DNA of 64,000 bases from Haloferax prahovense DSM 18310 (GCF_000336815.1 NZ_AOLG01000047.1:266495-330494), one strand, 5' to 3'; positions 1 through 8,630 are shown, counted from the stretch's first letter. The notes: generated by a model not told the origin, from the sequence alone. Numbers and translations are program-made.

Positions 1-1396
1 AATAGTTGTTCTCACCGAAAATATTCGCCCCATAACCTCGAGTGTCTCGCCAAACTGAAAGACGCGAGTTGTGGTCCACAGACTTGCATACGGGAAACGT
101 AAGCAGTGTGAGTATTAGTTGGGACTTCGTTTTGTTATACGTCTCTCTTATTTCACTAGAGAATTTGTTAAAAGCCCGTAAATATTCGTAATGGGAAACG
201 AGTTGTCGGGGAGTGAAAATGTCTCTCCATTCTGTCATTCCCCAAGTTGTCGGATCATTAGTACGGCTGCTCACATCAATTGGCTCTGTGAGGAATGTTA
301 ATAATTCAAAGTCAGATTCTACTCTCTCCGCTGCTTTTTTCATACCCTCTTTATCAATATCCGATCCTGCTCGGAATGCCCAGTTTCCGTTGGGTTCCAT
401 ATAGTTGACCCCATATACACTATACTCAAATTCGCTAGCAGCCATTTTGGCTTGGATTGTGTCCTCCTCCGTAATCACCCCACAATGAGGACATTCTACG
501 CTCCTTCCACTTACTGGTCCATCGTTCGGGTCAAACTCGTCATCAGAAATGTGTTCCACCTTGACATGATGGTATTCAACTTTCCCATCCGAGTAAGACG
601 GTTTGATTGCGTCCCCCCCTTTCGAGGTCTTGTTCAGCCACCACCTGCTTACTAAGGGTATTTCACCGCTACAAGATTCACATTTGATCAGATAAGTACA
701 AGCTGAGTTTAAGATTTCTCGGCCAGACTCTTCCGTAGGGTAGAAACGGGAGATATTATTTTTTGCTTCTGAATGAATCTTATCTCTCCAATCAAAAATC
801 TCTGGACCGAGCTGCCCGACTTTAGGTGCGTATTCCAAAGCGACCTTGTTAATCAGGAATGGGACTGGGTTCAGTTCATTTGATTTCGCAGGAATCCCAT
901 ATCTAATCGCCTCAAATGGAATAATTCCTCGGCCAGCGGTAGGGTCCAGAATTGTCGGGAGATTACCACCCCAACCCTTTCTCAAAGTCTCATGAAGTTC
1001 CTCTAATTGCGCTTTGGTTGGGGTTTGAGTATTCGGGTTGGGATACCCGTAATGCTCATCTAAAGTTCCAGATGTATTGTTGTCCGTGTACTTTTTTTGT
1101 ACAAACTGTTGAATATTCGTATCGAGTGCTTTTGGCCCAATTTGTAATAACTTCAGCAGTTTGTCTGGCTCGATCTCACCGGGATATATAGAGCAGAGAA
1201 TTGCTAAACGGGCTGCGGGAGTTGGCCGAGCGGCAAACCATTTGTGCAGACTCCGTAGCTTGTGATACCTTCCGGATTCCATATCCTTCTCGCTCTCGAT
1301 GTCGACTGCGGTTAATGGGAGTTGAGACTCGATCGCAACCCGTTCTGGGGCAATCTGTTCGTTATCTTTGACATCTTCGTTAGGTTGGTCCGTCAT
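1..1396 (-). CDS. DUF1156-type DNA methylase, 3' part cut off by window edge
   Basis: Likely adenine-specific DNA methyltransferase of the DUF1156 class, last visible gene of a defence-type operon. The frame stays open from the ATG at 1396 to the window edge (about 465 residues of a family that usually runs 900 or more). Seen near the N-terminus: the LHKWFAARPTPAARLA segment typical of DUF1156, then DPTAGRGIIPFEA, a SAM-binding motif I equivalent (family form DPFxGGGSIPLEA), followed by an SNELNPVPF stretch. Two CxxC pairs (CESC and CPHC) suggest a zinc ribbon. Farther on, FTPRQLVSHYEYLRAF and VDHNSRLSVW are the usual landmarks of these methylases. It starts 10 nt after the DUF3780 gene, so the two are co-transcribed. 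The catalytic (N/D)PPY motif would lie off-window. Family assignment is firm; the modified base is not known. Confidence 0.85.
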   Translation of the reverse strand, partial: MTDQPNEDVKDNEQIAPERVAIESQLPLTAVDIESEKDMESGRYHKLRSLHKWFAARPTPAARLAILCSIYPGEIEPDKLLKLLQIGPKALDTNIQQFVQKKYTDNNTSGTLDEHYGYPNPNTQTPTKAQLEELHETLRKGWGGNLPTILDPTAGRGIIPFEAIRYGIPAKSNELNPVPFLINKVALEYAPKVGQLGPEIFDWRDKIHSEAKNNISRFYPTEESGREILNSACTYLIKCESCSGEIPLVSRWWLNKTSKGGDAIKPSYSDGKVEYHHVKVEHISDDEFDPNDGPVSGRSVECPHCGVITEEDTIQAKMAASEFEYSVYGVNYMEPNGNWAFRAGSDIDKEGMKKAAERVESDFELLTFLTEPIDVSSRTNDPTTWGMTEWRDIFTPRQLVSHYEYLRAFNKFSSEIRETYNKTKSQLILTLLTFPVCKSVDHNSRLSVWRDTRGYGANIFGENNY

Positions 1397-1406
1397 AGTG
1401 TTTGCT

Positions 1407-2027
1407 TCAAATATGATCTGCGAGTAGTGTTCGTAGTGCCTTTACTCCGTTCGGAGAACTTGGAGACCGTGCCTTAGCATGCCAATAGTAGCACTCGCCA
1501 AGACTCATCTGACGGATACCGTCGGCAATCGCTCTCATCCGGTCACGTCGGGAAAGCGGTTTGAGCGCCCGAAAGGCAATTGACAGCCGGACACCTGCCC
1601 CCTCGGGTAGTTCAACCGTCGCTGGGTTGCCAGTACAGACTACTTCGGCATTCTTCCCCGCTTCCTTAAGCGTCGGCTCTATCAGATAACTCACCTCGTT
1701 GAATGCCACTCCACGGAGTGTGGCTATCTTAATTGCACACCAGCCGTCCCAATCGTATCCAACAGATTCGTCATCGGACGCGATGTCGGCGGGTGTCTCA
1801 CCGTCTACGATGGCGTCTCCGAGACTGCGAATTGGAATATGGACGGTCTTCTGGCTTCGATTGAACCGAGCCTGCCGAGCGGTGGCGATGTCCTCTGGTG
1901 CCAGTTCGTACAAGGTAATCTGATGTCGGTCGTCCACCCGCTCCCGCGTCAACAGAAACGTAGGTCGGTTCCCGTAAGCACCAGTAGTGAACGCGAAGGA
2001 TTTCCCTTCTACTCCACTTCGGCTCAT
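1407..2027 (-). CDS. DUF3780 family defence-associated protein
   Basis: A 206-residue protein recognised as DUF3780, a family found almost only next to DUF499 ATPases and DUF1156 methylases in anti-phage loci. It begins MSRSGVEGKSFAFTTGAYG and contains the family-like region with VPIRSLGDAIVDGE and YDWDGWCAIKIATLRG. No catalytic motif is visible, so a structural or adaptor role is the likeliest inference. The ATG lies 1 nt beyond the stop of the DUF499 gene and the stop lies 10 nt before the DUF1156 gene, a tight operon. In archaeal Pbe loci, as I recall, a protein of this family occupies the PbeB position; that correspondence was not checked. Confidence 0.75.
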   Translation of the reverse strand: MSRSGVEGKSFAFTTGAYGNRPTFLLTRERVDDRHQITLYELAPEDIATARQARFNRSQKTVHIPIRSLGDAIVDGETPADIASDDESVGYDWDGWCAIKIATLRGVAFNEVSYLIEPTLKEAGKNAEVVCTGNPATVELPEGAGVRLSIAFRALKPLSRRDRMRAIADGIRQMSLGECYYWHAKARSPSSPNGVKALRTLLADHI

Positions 2028-2028
2028 T

Positions 2029-5000
2029 TCACTGCTCCTCGCCTGCTGTCGTGTCCTTGATGCGAATGTCTGCTTGCATGGTCACGGTGAAAGCATTGTC
2101 CACGGCGAGTAGCTCATCAAGCGAATCGAATGTCTCACTGTAAAGCCTGTTCTCGTCTTCGTTTATAAATTCTATATCGAAGCCCGATTCCGCAACACGC
2201 TCACCATCGGGATTAGAGATTCCCTCCGGCTCCATGTTGAATCGACAGTGGTCGGTGAACACCTCCGGATCACCATCGAATGATAAAGTGAACTCTGACC
2301 CCGAACCGTCGTCAGCGACGTAGTCGAACCGCATAGTCGTCACATTCGCGAACTCGCCAGACCCACTGAGTCGGTTCGCCGTGAACCACGAACCCTTCCA
2401 CGCATCAGCGCCTTCGATCCGAATCCAGACGCCCTCTGCAAATGCGGAGAGTTCGTCGGGGTGCCCCCGGTACTCACTCCGTGCCTCAGTAATCTCTTCA
2501 TCAATGTCTGCACGCATTTCTTGAAGTGCCCGAGAAACGTGTGCCGGAGAGGTTGTCGATGCTTGCACCAATTTGGAGAATGGTTCATCTCCGCATGAGT
2601 GGGCCTCGAACTCGGACTTCTTCGTAAACGTCTCGCCACATTCGTCACAAGTCTCCGGCCCCCACTCGATGTCACAGTCGTGGGTTTTGTACGCGGCTTC
2701 TGACTCGAACGTTTCGCCACAGTCCTCACAGGTAACGCTCGTATCCCAATCAATCTCACCCTCGTGGGCGTTGACGAGGGCGGTGGCGGATTTGTAAACG
2801 CGATGTGTGTCCAAGAGCTTCACATCACCGTAGACGAGTCCCGTTCGGAGATTTCGAGCATCATCAATGTCGTACTGATGGCCGTTGAGTGCCGTACCTT
2901 CCTGCACGTATCCGGTCTTAGTATCGTCATTCCAGTAGGCGTATCCGTCATCTGATACGAGTTTTGCGACGGTCTTCCGAAGGGGGACAGGAGAGAGGAG
3001 TATCTCGGCATCTGGTCGCTTCCCGAACTGCTCTTCGAGGTCGCGGGTCGTCATCATCTCCGCGCCACTGTTCCAAATCGTTGATTCGAACCATTCGACA
3101 CCGTATGCTCCTTCTCCTTCGGGGATTATTTTCCCTGCCTCGTCCAATTTCTCGATGGCGCTCTGATGGATAGTGCTGTCCGTCGTTATCGAACGATGCG
3201 TGAGGCCATCTGCACTGGCGAAATATAGATGCGTATACGCTTTCTTGATGTCCTGATCAAGCGTCCCTTTGGCGCTGTCGAGTCGCTCAGCGAGTTTGTC
3301 CTGTTGCTTGTCGCTCAGGTCGTACTGGTCACCGACTCGCTGTTGGATGTGTTTGATTGCCGCAACTCGTTCGGCAGTCATCTCTGCATCTCTGACGCCA
3401 TTCTCACCGGCTACGAGGAAGGTGACGTTATTCTTGTAGACACGTTGGGTCCGTTGCCCGCCACTCGATGATGCAGTCCACTTGTAGAGCGTCTGGATTG
3501 TCTCAGGGACGTTTTCTGGGTCACGAACGGTCACCGTATCAAAGTCCATTACGCAGAGGTGTGCTTCGTCGGCGGTATCCGGTATCTTATGTGGCTCTTC
3601 TGGGCCGACGATAACGTTGAGGCTTCCCTGTCCAATGGCCGTCTCAAGAGCTTCTTCCAGATTCCGACGCGCCAGTCCCGGTTGCATCTGCTCCACGACC
3701 GAATCGACGAGTTTCGTCAAGTTTGCCTCGGACTTGAACTGAATCTTCTCGCCGTTATCGCCATGGAGGTAGAAACAGGCGGAGGTTCGCCCTTCTCCGA
3801 GGAGATTGTTGAGTGCGTCGTCGTAGTGGGCAAGTTCGACTTCCGTATGAGCGATTGCGTGTCGGAGTGGCCGTCTGGTTGTCCCGCGTCCGCTAGCCCC
3901 TGCAACGATACTTTTCCAAAGGATTGCCGTCGTCAGGTGTGTCCCGAGAGGTGGGTGACCCTTCTTCGTCCATGCTCGGTCTTCTTCTTCGGCGTTTGCA
4001 GTTCCATCTTCGGAGTAGATGTCGGCCTTGATAGCGGCCTCGAAGTCCATGTCGACGGAGTCGAATAGTCTCAGGAGTGTCGAGCGAACATCACCATCTG
4101 CAGGATGGAGATCGAATAAGCGGACAAAGTGGCGGTCAAGTTGCTGGTCATCTTCAGACCAAAGACGATGGACACCCCGAGACAGGAGCTTGAGTGCCCC
4201 GCGTGTACGCTGGAAAGATGGGAGAGAGTCCAGCTCTTGAGTTAGAGTGTTGATGACGGTGGGATGAATCGGGTAGCTCTCTTCAAGTCGTTCGCGGTGT
4301 GCAGGGCTGGATGCCGAATCTGGGAATGATTGGCGGTCACCCGAATAGAATGAGGCGTAGGTCTTGGCCGTGTGGTCTCGGGCGCTTGAATCAACGCTCT
4401 CGAAGAGCCGATGACGGAGAACAGCAGCGATCTCGCTGTCCTCCGTTGGAGTTATCGAACTCTCTGTACGATCGGTGATGTTGTTGAACTCGGAGAGCGC
4501 TTCAGAGACGATACCCCGAACGTCCTCTGCCTGTCCAGCGAAAGCGGTGTCTGCGATGCTCAGGACGACCGTTACTTGGTCGGTGTTCTGTGTCGCTGAC
4601 AACAGCGACATCAGGAACGTGTTAGTCTGTTTGGCGAGTGTGGAGTCCCCGATCTCGACACCAGCGGCTTGTTCGAGATACGCGGCAATCTCGTCAAGGA
4701 GAATGAGCGAGGGATTGGAGTGTCGCTCGAAAAGTCGTTCGAGTTTCCCAGTCCCCGGTGGGTTCTGGTTTTCATCGTTCTCACGGAGGAACTCGTACCC
4801 CTCTTTTCCGAACAACTGGTAGGCGAGTTCACCCCACATCGTCTTCGTTTTCGGGGCATCGGGGTCTGTGTAATCAGAGCGAGCCTCGATGCCGTCGACA
4901 TGCGTGCCAACAAAAACTGCTGTGTTCACGTTCAGACCGAGAGCGGCAGCCTCGGTGTAGGCGTCTGCAACTTCTTGATTGTCGATGAAGTCCGAAAGAT

Positions 5001-5376
5001 CGGGGACTGCGTTCGGTGACTCCGCAAGGTGATATGCTGCAATCTGATTGTGAGTCTTCCCGCCACCGAAGGAGGTGTCGAGCCGAAGAATCCCGTTCGT
5101 CCCGCTGTAGTCGCCCGAGTGTGAACTGGCAAAGCGGGTTGCGAGTCGGTTTAATAGATCTTGGAGGCCGTCAGTCGCGTAAGTCTTCTCGAAGAAGAGT
5201 TTGGGATCAGCGTACACCTTTGGCGCATCATCAGAGTGAGCGACATCCGCGAGACTCGCAGCGAACTGGTCTTCGGCCAGCTCACCCACGAGAACGTCCT
5301 GTCGCGGTGTACAGGCATCAAAGATAGTTGGCGTCTCATTGCTCTTCGCCTCAAGGTCAGATGTTGAATCGCTCAT
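2029..5376 (-). CDS. DUF499 domain P-loop ATPase with two zinc-finger motifs, defence-associated
   Basis: Large (1115-residue) AAA-like ATPase of the DUF499 family, the first gene of the island operon. Walker A is SFGGGKTH (about residues 102-109) and Walker B is LILLDEI (about 224-230). Near the C-terminus, about residues 881-928, two tandem CxxC...HxC motifs (CEDCGETFESEAAYKTHDC and CDECGETFTKKSEFEAHSC) look like small zinc fingers. The open frame extends upstream to 5556, but I chose the ATG at 5376: the extra 60 residues look non-coding, and a TATA-like element at about 5457-5468 would place transcription start near 5435, inside that extension. The protein probably provides the energy or sensing step of the system with the DUF3780 and DUF1156 proteins. 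Confidence 0.85.
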   Translation of the reverse strand: MSDSTSDLEAKSNETPTIFDACTPRQDVLVGELAEDQFAASLADVAHSDDAPKVYADPKLFFEKTYATDGLQDLLNRLATRFASSHSGDYSGTNGILRLDTSFGGGKTHNQIAAYHLAESPNAVPDLSDFIDNQEVADAYTEAAALGLNVNTAVFVGTHVDGIEARSDYTDPDAPKTKTMWGELAYQLFGKEGYEFLRENDENQNPPGTGKLERLFERHSNPSLILLDEIAAYLEQAAGVEIGDSTLAKQTNTFLMSLLSATQNTDQVTVVLSIADTAFAGQAEDVRGIVSEALSEFNNITDRTESSITPTEDSEIAAVLRHRLFESVDSSARDHTAKTYASFYSGDRQSFPDSASSPAHRERLEESYPIHPTVINTLTQELDSLPSFQRTRGALKLLSRGVHRLWSEDDQQLDRHFVRLFDLHPADGDVRSTLLRLFDSVDMDFEAAIKADIYSEDGTANAEEEDRAWTKKGHPPLGTHLTTAILWKSIVAGASGRGTTRRPLRHAIAHTEVELAHYDDALNNLLGEGRTSACFYLHGDNGEKIQFKSEANLTKLVDSVVEQMQPGLARRNLEEALETAIGQGSLNVIVGPEEPHKIPDTADEAHLCVMDFDTVTVRDPENVPETIQTLYKWTASSSGGQRTQRVYKNNVTFLVAGENGVRDAEMTAERVAAIKHIQQRVGDQYDLSDKQQDKLAERLDSAKGTLDQDIKKAYTHLYFASADGLTHRSITTDSTIHQSAIEKLDEAGKIIPEGEGAYGVEWFESTIWNSGAEMMTTRDLEEQFGKRPDAEILLSPVPLRKTVAKLVSDDGYAYWNDDTKTGYVQEGTALNGHQYDIDDARNLRTGLVYGDVKLLDTHRVYKSATALVNAHEGEIDWDTSVTCEDCGETFESEAAYKTHDCDIEWGPETCDECGETFTKKSEFEAHSCGDEPFSKLVQASTTSPAHVSRALQEMRADIDEEITEARSEYRGHPDELSAFAEGVWIRIEGADAWKGSWFTANRLSGSGEFANVTTMRFDYVADDGSGSEFTLSFDGDPEVFTDHCRFNMEPEGISNPDGERVAESGFDIEFINEDENRLYSETFDSLDELLAVDNAFTVTMQADIRIKDTTAGEEQ

Positions 5377-5561
5377 TGTAACTGATTTGTCTGGAGTAGA
5401 TGTTCTGCGTGGAAACACAGTCCCGCTTACAGATGTTATCGAGTTATCGTAATCGGGGTATATATGACTAAGGGTACGGAGAAATGAAACCCGGACAACA
5501 GTCCTGTATATCGAGAAAGCATGGTCGATATTTTTACATAATGTCTGTGTAGCCAACTAAT
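5377..5561. promoter_or_regulatory. Divergent promoter region between DUF499 operon and nuclease-like gene
   Basis: This gap separates two head-to-head genes. On the minus strand a TATA-like stretch at about 5457-5468 (TCATATATACC) sits upstream of the DUF499 ATG and leaves a leader of roughly 60 nt. On the plus strand TTTTTACATA at 5531-5540 is centred about 27 nt before the ATG at 5562, consistent with a leaderless mRNA. Shared control of the two transcription units is an inference from the layout. Confidence 0.5.
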
Positions 5562-6215
5562 ATGAGTAGGGATTGGAGTACCTCATTATCGGACCACTCT
5601 CCCATTGCACAATCTGTGCTATCGGTTTTGGAGCAATTCGTAGATGAGTTTGGGATACGCGAATGCCCCTCACAAGTTGAATACGTTGTAAGTGGCCGAT
5701 ACTTGGATAGCAGTGAGATAGGGCAACTCCCAGAACGGTTCATTGAGGACCACCTTGTGTGGCCTCTTCTCAATGTACTGGGTTACGAGTATCTGCCTCA
5801 ACCGGTCGGGTATCCGCGTTGGGGAAATGAAGTTCCAGACTTTGCCATCACAAATTTTGAGACCACTGATGAGTTCGCGTTTATTGGTGAAGTGAAACCC
5901 CCAAACAACATCTCTAACGCTCGAGTCCAAGTGAAAAGCTATCTGAAGAAGGACTTGGGTCTTAATACACTTGCAATAGCAACCGACGGGCTGAATTGGG
6001 AACTCTATTTTCGACATGAAAAGGGCGAGTGCGTAGTGCCTCTGCTCAAAGTTGGCCTTAGAGCGATTATCTCGAAACTGCAGCGGCGACTATTCGAAAA
6101 AGAAAGCTACCGGTCATTTCAAATCCGAGGTGTGCTATCGGACGCTAAAGTTGAACAATTGTACCGGCCAAATCTCGAGAAAAGAGTATCTAACAAGCTT
6201 AACGGAACATCTTAA
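5562..6215 (+). CDS. PD-(D/E)XK nuclease-like protein (HsdR N-terminal type)
   Basis: A 217-residue protein resembling the stand-alone N-terminal nuclease domain of type I restriction R subunits (HSDR_N). The first conserved acidic residue is in FIEDHLVWPLL (E62). The core motif follows as VPDFAI (D93) and FIGEVK (E110, K112), which matches the PD-x(n)-ExK active site. The segment LGYEYLPQPVGYPRWGNE precedes it as in HsdR_N proteins. No helicase or methylase domain is attached. It is divergent from the DUF499 operon and may be its nuclease effector or an independent defence gene. A TATA-like box at about 5535 supports the ATG at 5562. The fold call is good; the role is inferred from position. 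Confidence 0.65.
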   Translation: MSRDWSTSLSDHSPIAQSVLSVLEQFVDEFGIRECPSQVEYVVSGRYLDSSEIGQLPERFIEDHLVWPLLNVLGYEYLPQPVGYPRWGNEVPDFAITNFETTDEFAFIGEVKPPNNISNARVQVKSYLKKDLGLNTLAIATDGLNWELYFRHEKGECVVPLLKVGLRAIISKLQRRLFEKESYRSFQIRGVLSDAKVEQLYRPNLEKRVSNKLNGTS

Positions 6216-6307
6216 ATCTCGCTTCAGTCTCAACAGTTAGAAGAGATACCGATAGCGGTGATTGCTTTCTTTGACGCCGACGGATGTTCCGGTTGTACTC
6301 CGCAATC

Positions 6308-6622
6308 CTATGCTCTTTCGATAAGGTGCCCGAAATTATCAAGGATCGTTTCTGTTTCGACTCTCCTATCTTGACACCACTCAGAGGCCTCTTGCTCACT
6401 GAGTGGTTCGATGTCCATCCCAAAAGTCCCGTCAGTATCCTCAAGAATGCCGAACTCTGCCTTTGGTGCGCCTTCTCTGTAAAGGAAATAGTTCCCTTTA
6501 GGAGTCTCAAAGAGGACCTCATGCAAGTAATCGTACTCAGTGTGTGCAGGAAGAGGACAGTAATCTGCAATCATTTCCGCACTGGTGGTCTCGTACAGTT
6601 TTGAATTGATGATCTGCGACAT
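6308..6622 (-). CDS. Small conserved protein of unknown function
   Basis: A 104-residue protein starting MSQIINSKLYETTSAEMIADY, with LHEVLFETPKGNYFLYREG and PLSEQEASEWC. This layout (a short start, an LxxTxxGxYFLYxEGxP core, then PLSxxEAxEW) recalls a family of small proteins seen on bacterial plasmids, phages and defence islands, but I know no function for it. I chose the ATG at 6622 because the longer frame to 6676 adds residues without family character. A second open frame on the same strand (6199-6570) overlaps it and is treated as spurious. Codon use is AT-rich like its neighbours. Confidence 0.6.
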   Translation of the reverse strand: MSQIINSKLYETTSAEMIADYCPLPAHTEYDYLHEVLFETPKGNYFLYREGAPKAEFGILEDTDGTFGMDIEPLSEQEASEWCQDRRVETETILDNFGHLIERA

Positions 6623-7014
6623 GATTATTCTCCGGCTGAATCGTTTCTGAAGTCCAACCGGTATGTGAAGGAGCAAGTGCCGACAATCAACGGTTGCGGA
6701 CGACGAATTTGTGGGAGGATTATACTTTTGGCTGAGGCTATTCTAAAGCAGATTTCCAGCAAAACTTCTTCAGAACAATCATTTGGGACTCATATTTGCA
6801 GAACTCGTTGGCGATGACCTCAGCAGAGCGATGACCTCGTGGGTACACACTATTACATTTACTTGATGATCGGCACGAGGACGTCTTTTGGATGAGACTA
6901 GCGAAGAATGATCGATTCTACCTTGCGCTCACCGAACACGGGTTATCCAATGCTAACGAAATTCGATACGCAGTTCACCTGAGATTGCTCAAAGGTCAAC
7001 CACAGATTTTTCAA
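6623..7014. other. 392-nt gap without a convincing gene
   Basis: No supported coding region. TTTTGGCTGAGG at about 6727-6738 matches the right half of the palindromic element copy at 14606-14652, so this may be a decayed copy. A 54-codon plus-strand frame (6892-7056) overlaps the end of the next gene and is not credited. Confidence 0.4.
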
Positions 7015-7812
7015 TTACTCAGTTTGCAACCGGTTTTGAAGTCCCTCGTAGATTAACTCCTTAGCGGCTTGGTCGACAGCGTCGTCATCGTTTTCAGACA
7101 GTAATTCGATAGCTGTCAAGACTCCATTAGGCAGTTCAATGGTGAGTTCTTCCTCCGCAATTGAATCAAAGCCGTACTCTGCTCGGATAGCTGCGGATAC
7201 GAAATCCCCAACTGAATCGACCTCTTCTTCATTCGAAACTACCGTTTCAACCATTGCCAAGAGCTTGTCCGGAAGAGTCACCTCAACCGATTCAGCAGAT
7301 TCCGCCTTGTTCCAGCTCGGACTCGTACCGTCAATCACCCGCTTCAATAGATGTCGGGTGGAATCCTCAACCACAGAATTGAACTCTTTCCCTTGCTGTT
7401 CTGCATCAGTCGTCACAATCTGGATTAGAAGAGGTTGGATTGTGATCTCTATTGTATCATCGTCGGATCCGGCCAACGTTGATTGTGTTCCCACATCAGC
7501 ACTCACACCTTCAACGTGGGAAAACTTCTCACCGAATAAAGAATAGAACTCGGGTTCAGTGAGCGTCGGGATCTCGTTCTCCTCGAAAAACTCAATCTTC
7601 TCACTTCCGGGGTTCTTCCCAACGACAAGGACGTCGCTTTGATGAGAGATGTTGTTTGTAACCTTCCCGCCATGGCTTTCGACCAGTTCTGTTGACTCGG
7701 AACGGGTTAGCTCAGAAAGCCGTCCTGTAAAAACGACTTTGAGGCCATCCAAGTCTGTTGCGTCAGATATGCCAGCCCCGCCAATTTCGTGTCCGGGTTC
7801 CATATCGCTCAT
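7015..7812 (-). CDS. BRCT domain protein with three C-terminal ribbon-helix-helix-like repeats
   Basis: A 265-residue protein with an unusual architecture. Residues about 21-97 are a BRCT domain of the LigA type (GLKVVFTGRLSELTRSE, HGGKVTNNISHQSDVLVVG). The rest looks like three successive beta-helix-helix units: IEITIQP (about 121-160), VEVTLPD (about 176-214) and LTIELPN (about 222-262), each a short amphipathic strand followed by two helices, as in ribbon-helix-helix DNA-binding proteins. The frame extends to 7887, but I place the start at 7812 (MSDMEPG) because a TATA-like box (TTTATATG, about 7843-7850) lies about 34 nt before it. A 22-bp tandem repeat stands upstream (7916-7981) and could be its binding site. 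Function unknown; DNA binding is inferred. Confidence 0.65.
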   Translation of the reverse strand: MSDMEPGHEIGGAGISDATDLDGLKVVFTGRLSELTRSESTELVESHGGKVTNNISHQSDVLVVGKNPGSEKIEFFEENEIPTLTEPEFYSLFGEKFSHVEGVSADVGTQSTLAGSDDDTIEITIQPLLIQIVTTDAEQQGKEFNSVVEDSTRHLLKRVIDGTSPSWNKAESAESVEVTLPDKLLAMVETVVSNEEEVDSVGDFVSAAIRAEYGFDSIAEEELTIELPNGVLTAIELLSENDDDAVDQAAKELIYEGLQNRLQTE

Positions 7813-7915
7813 CTGATTGCTGATAATCAAGTCTTGGCTCACATATAAATTCACCATCGGGTTAGTCAAAAGTACGTATTCCTCCAACGATTTCTCTCAG
7901 ACTCCTCAAGGACAT

Positions 7916-7981
7916 CTTTGGGACGTTTCTGGGATACCTTTGGGACATCTCCCAGAACGGTCTGGGATTTCTCAGGGATAG
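7916..7981. repeat. 22-bp tandem repeat, three degenerate copies
   Basis: Three adjacent 22-nt units start at 7916, 7938 and 7960. The first two open with CTTTGGGAC and the third with GTCTGGGAT; a second GGGAT or CCAGA block follows about 13 nt into each. The spacing is two helical turns, as in iterons or operator arrays. It lies about 100-170 nt upstream of the BRCT/ribbon-helix-helix gene and would suit an autoregulatory or partition-type binding site. That role is inference. Confidence 0.55.
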
Positions 7982-8093
7982 TTCATAGAAATTCAGGGTT
8001 CGGCCATCACTGTTTGTGAATTTCTGTGTTTAACCCTAAACAAGGAACCCTACAAACCGGGCCAATCAAACCCAGAAGTACCTGTCTTCACGT

Positions 8094-8630
8094 CTAACCA
8101 TCTACTGCTGAATGTGTGAGCAAGTGAAAACGGACTCGAGATTTCTTATTTGAGGGATTGTCAATCGTAAGGTCGTATGAATTGTTCTCGACTACGAAGG
8201 ACGCATCGAAACTTGAAGTCGATAGTTGACTACCCACCTCATCAAAATACGCCTGTTGTCCATCTCTGAATTTTATGAACTCATCTCCAGAAAAGAGATA
8301 GATGTCCATTGCTGGTCCAGAAAGAACCTCCACTTCGTATTGTATACGGACCTGTTTTGGCGTAGCTTCCCAATCTATAGAATCACCCTCTGTTGCGAGG
8401 AGTCGAAGGATGTGAAACGTGACCATTGTTCCGGGAGCTATTTCTAACTCGACCGGATCACGGCTCGCGAAGTATTCGCGATCAGTTGGTTCTGGTGCAG
8501 ATTCCGTTCTCTCTTGGAGTCTTTGGACAGATCTGACAGCCCCTCTGATCGCTGCTCCACGCAAACATCCAGAAAGAGATGCTGCCACTGCAAGCCCGGA
8601 TATTCCCAGAAATTTGCGTCGAGATTCCAT
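8094..8630 (-). CDS. Tat-exported lipoprotein of unknown function
   Basis: A 178-residue protein with a twin-arginine signal and lipobox: MESRRKFLGISGLAVAASL then SGC, typical of haloarchaeal Tat lipoproteins anchored outside the membrane. The mature part has no motif I recognise; it is rich in beta-type segments (VRIQYEVEVLSG, VRFHLLTH). A TATA-like box (GATATAAATA, about 8650-8660) centred 26 nt upstream fixes the start at 8630 rather than 8645. It stands alone in the island with AT-rich codons. Confidence 0.7.
   Translation of the reverse strand: MESRRKFLGISGLAVAASLSGCLRGAAIRGAVRSVQRLQERTESAPEPTDREYFASRDPVELEIAPGTMVTFHILRLLATEGDSIDWEATPKQVRIQYEVEVLSGPAMDIYLFSGDEFIKFRDGQQAYFDEVGSQLSTSSFDASFVVENNSYDLTIDNPSNKKSRVRFHLLTHSAVDG

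Noticed and set aside
5377..5556. N-terminal extension of the DUF499 gene
   Set aside because: Passes through the likely promoter and lacks family homology; the ATG at 5376 fits better.
6892..7056. 54-codon plus-strand frame
   Set aside because: Short, overlaps the end of the BRCT gene on the other strand, no recognisable domain.
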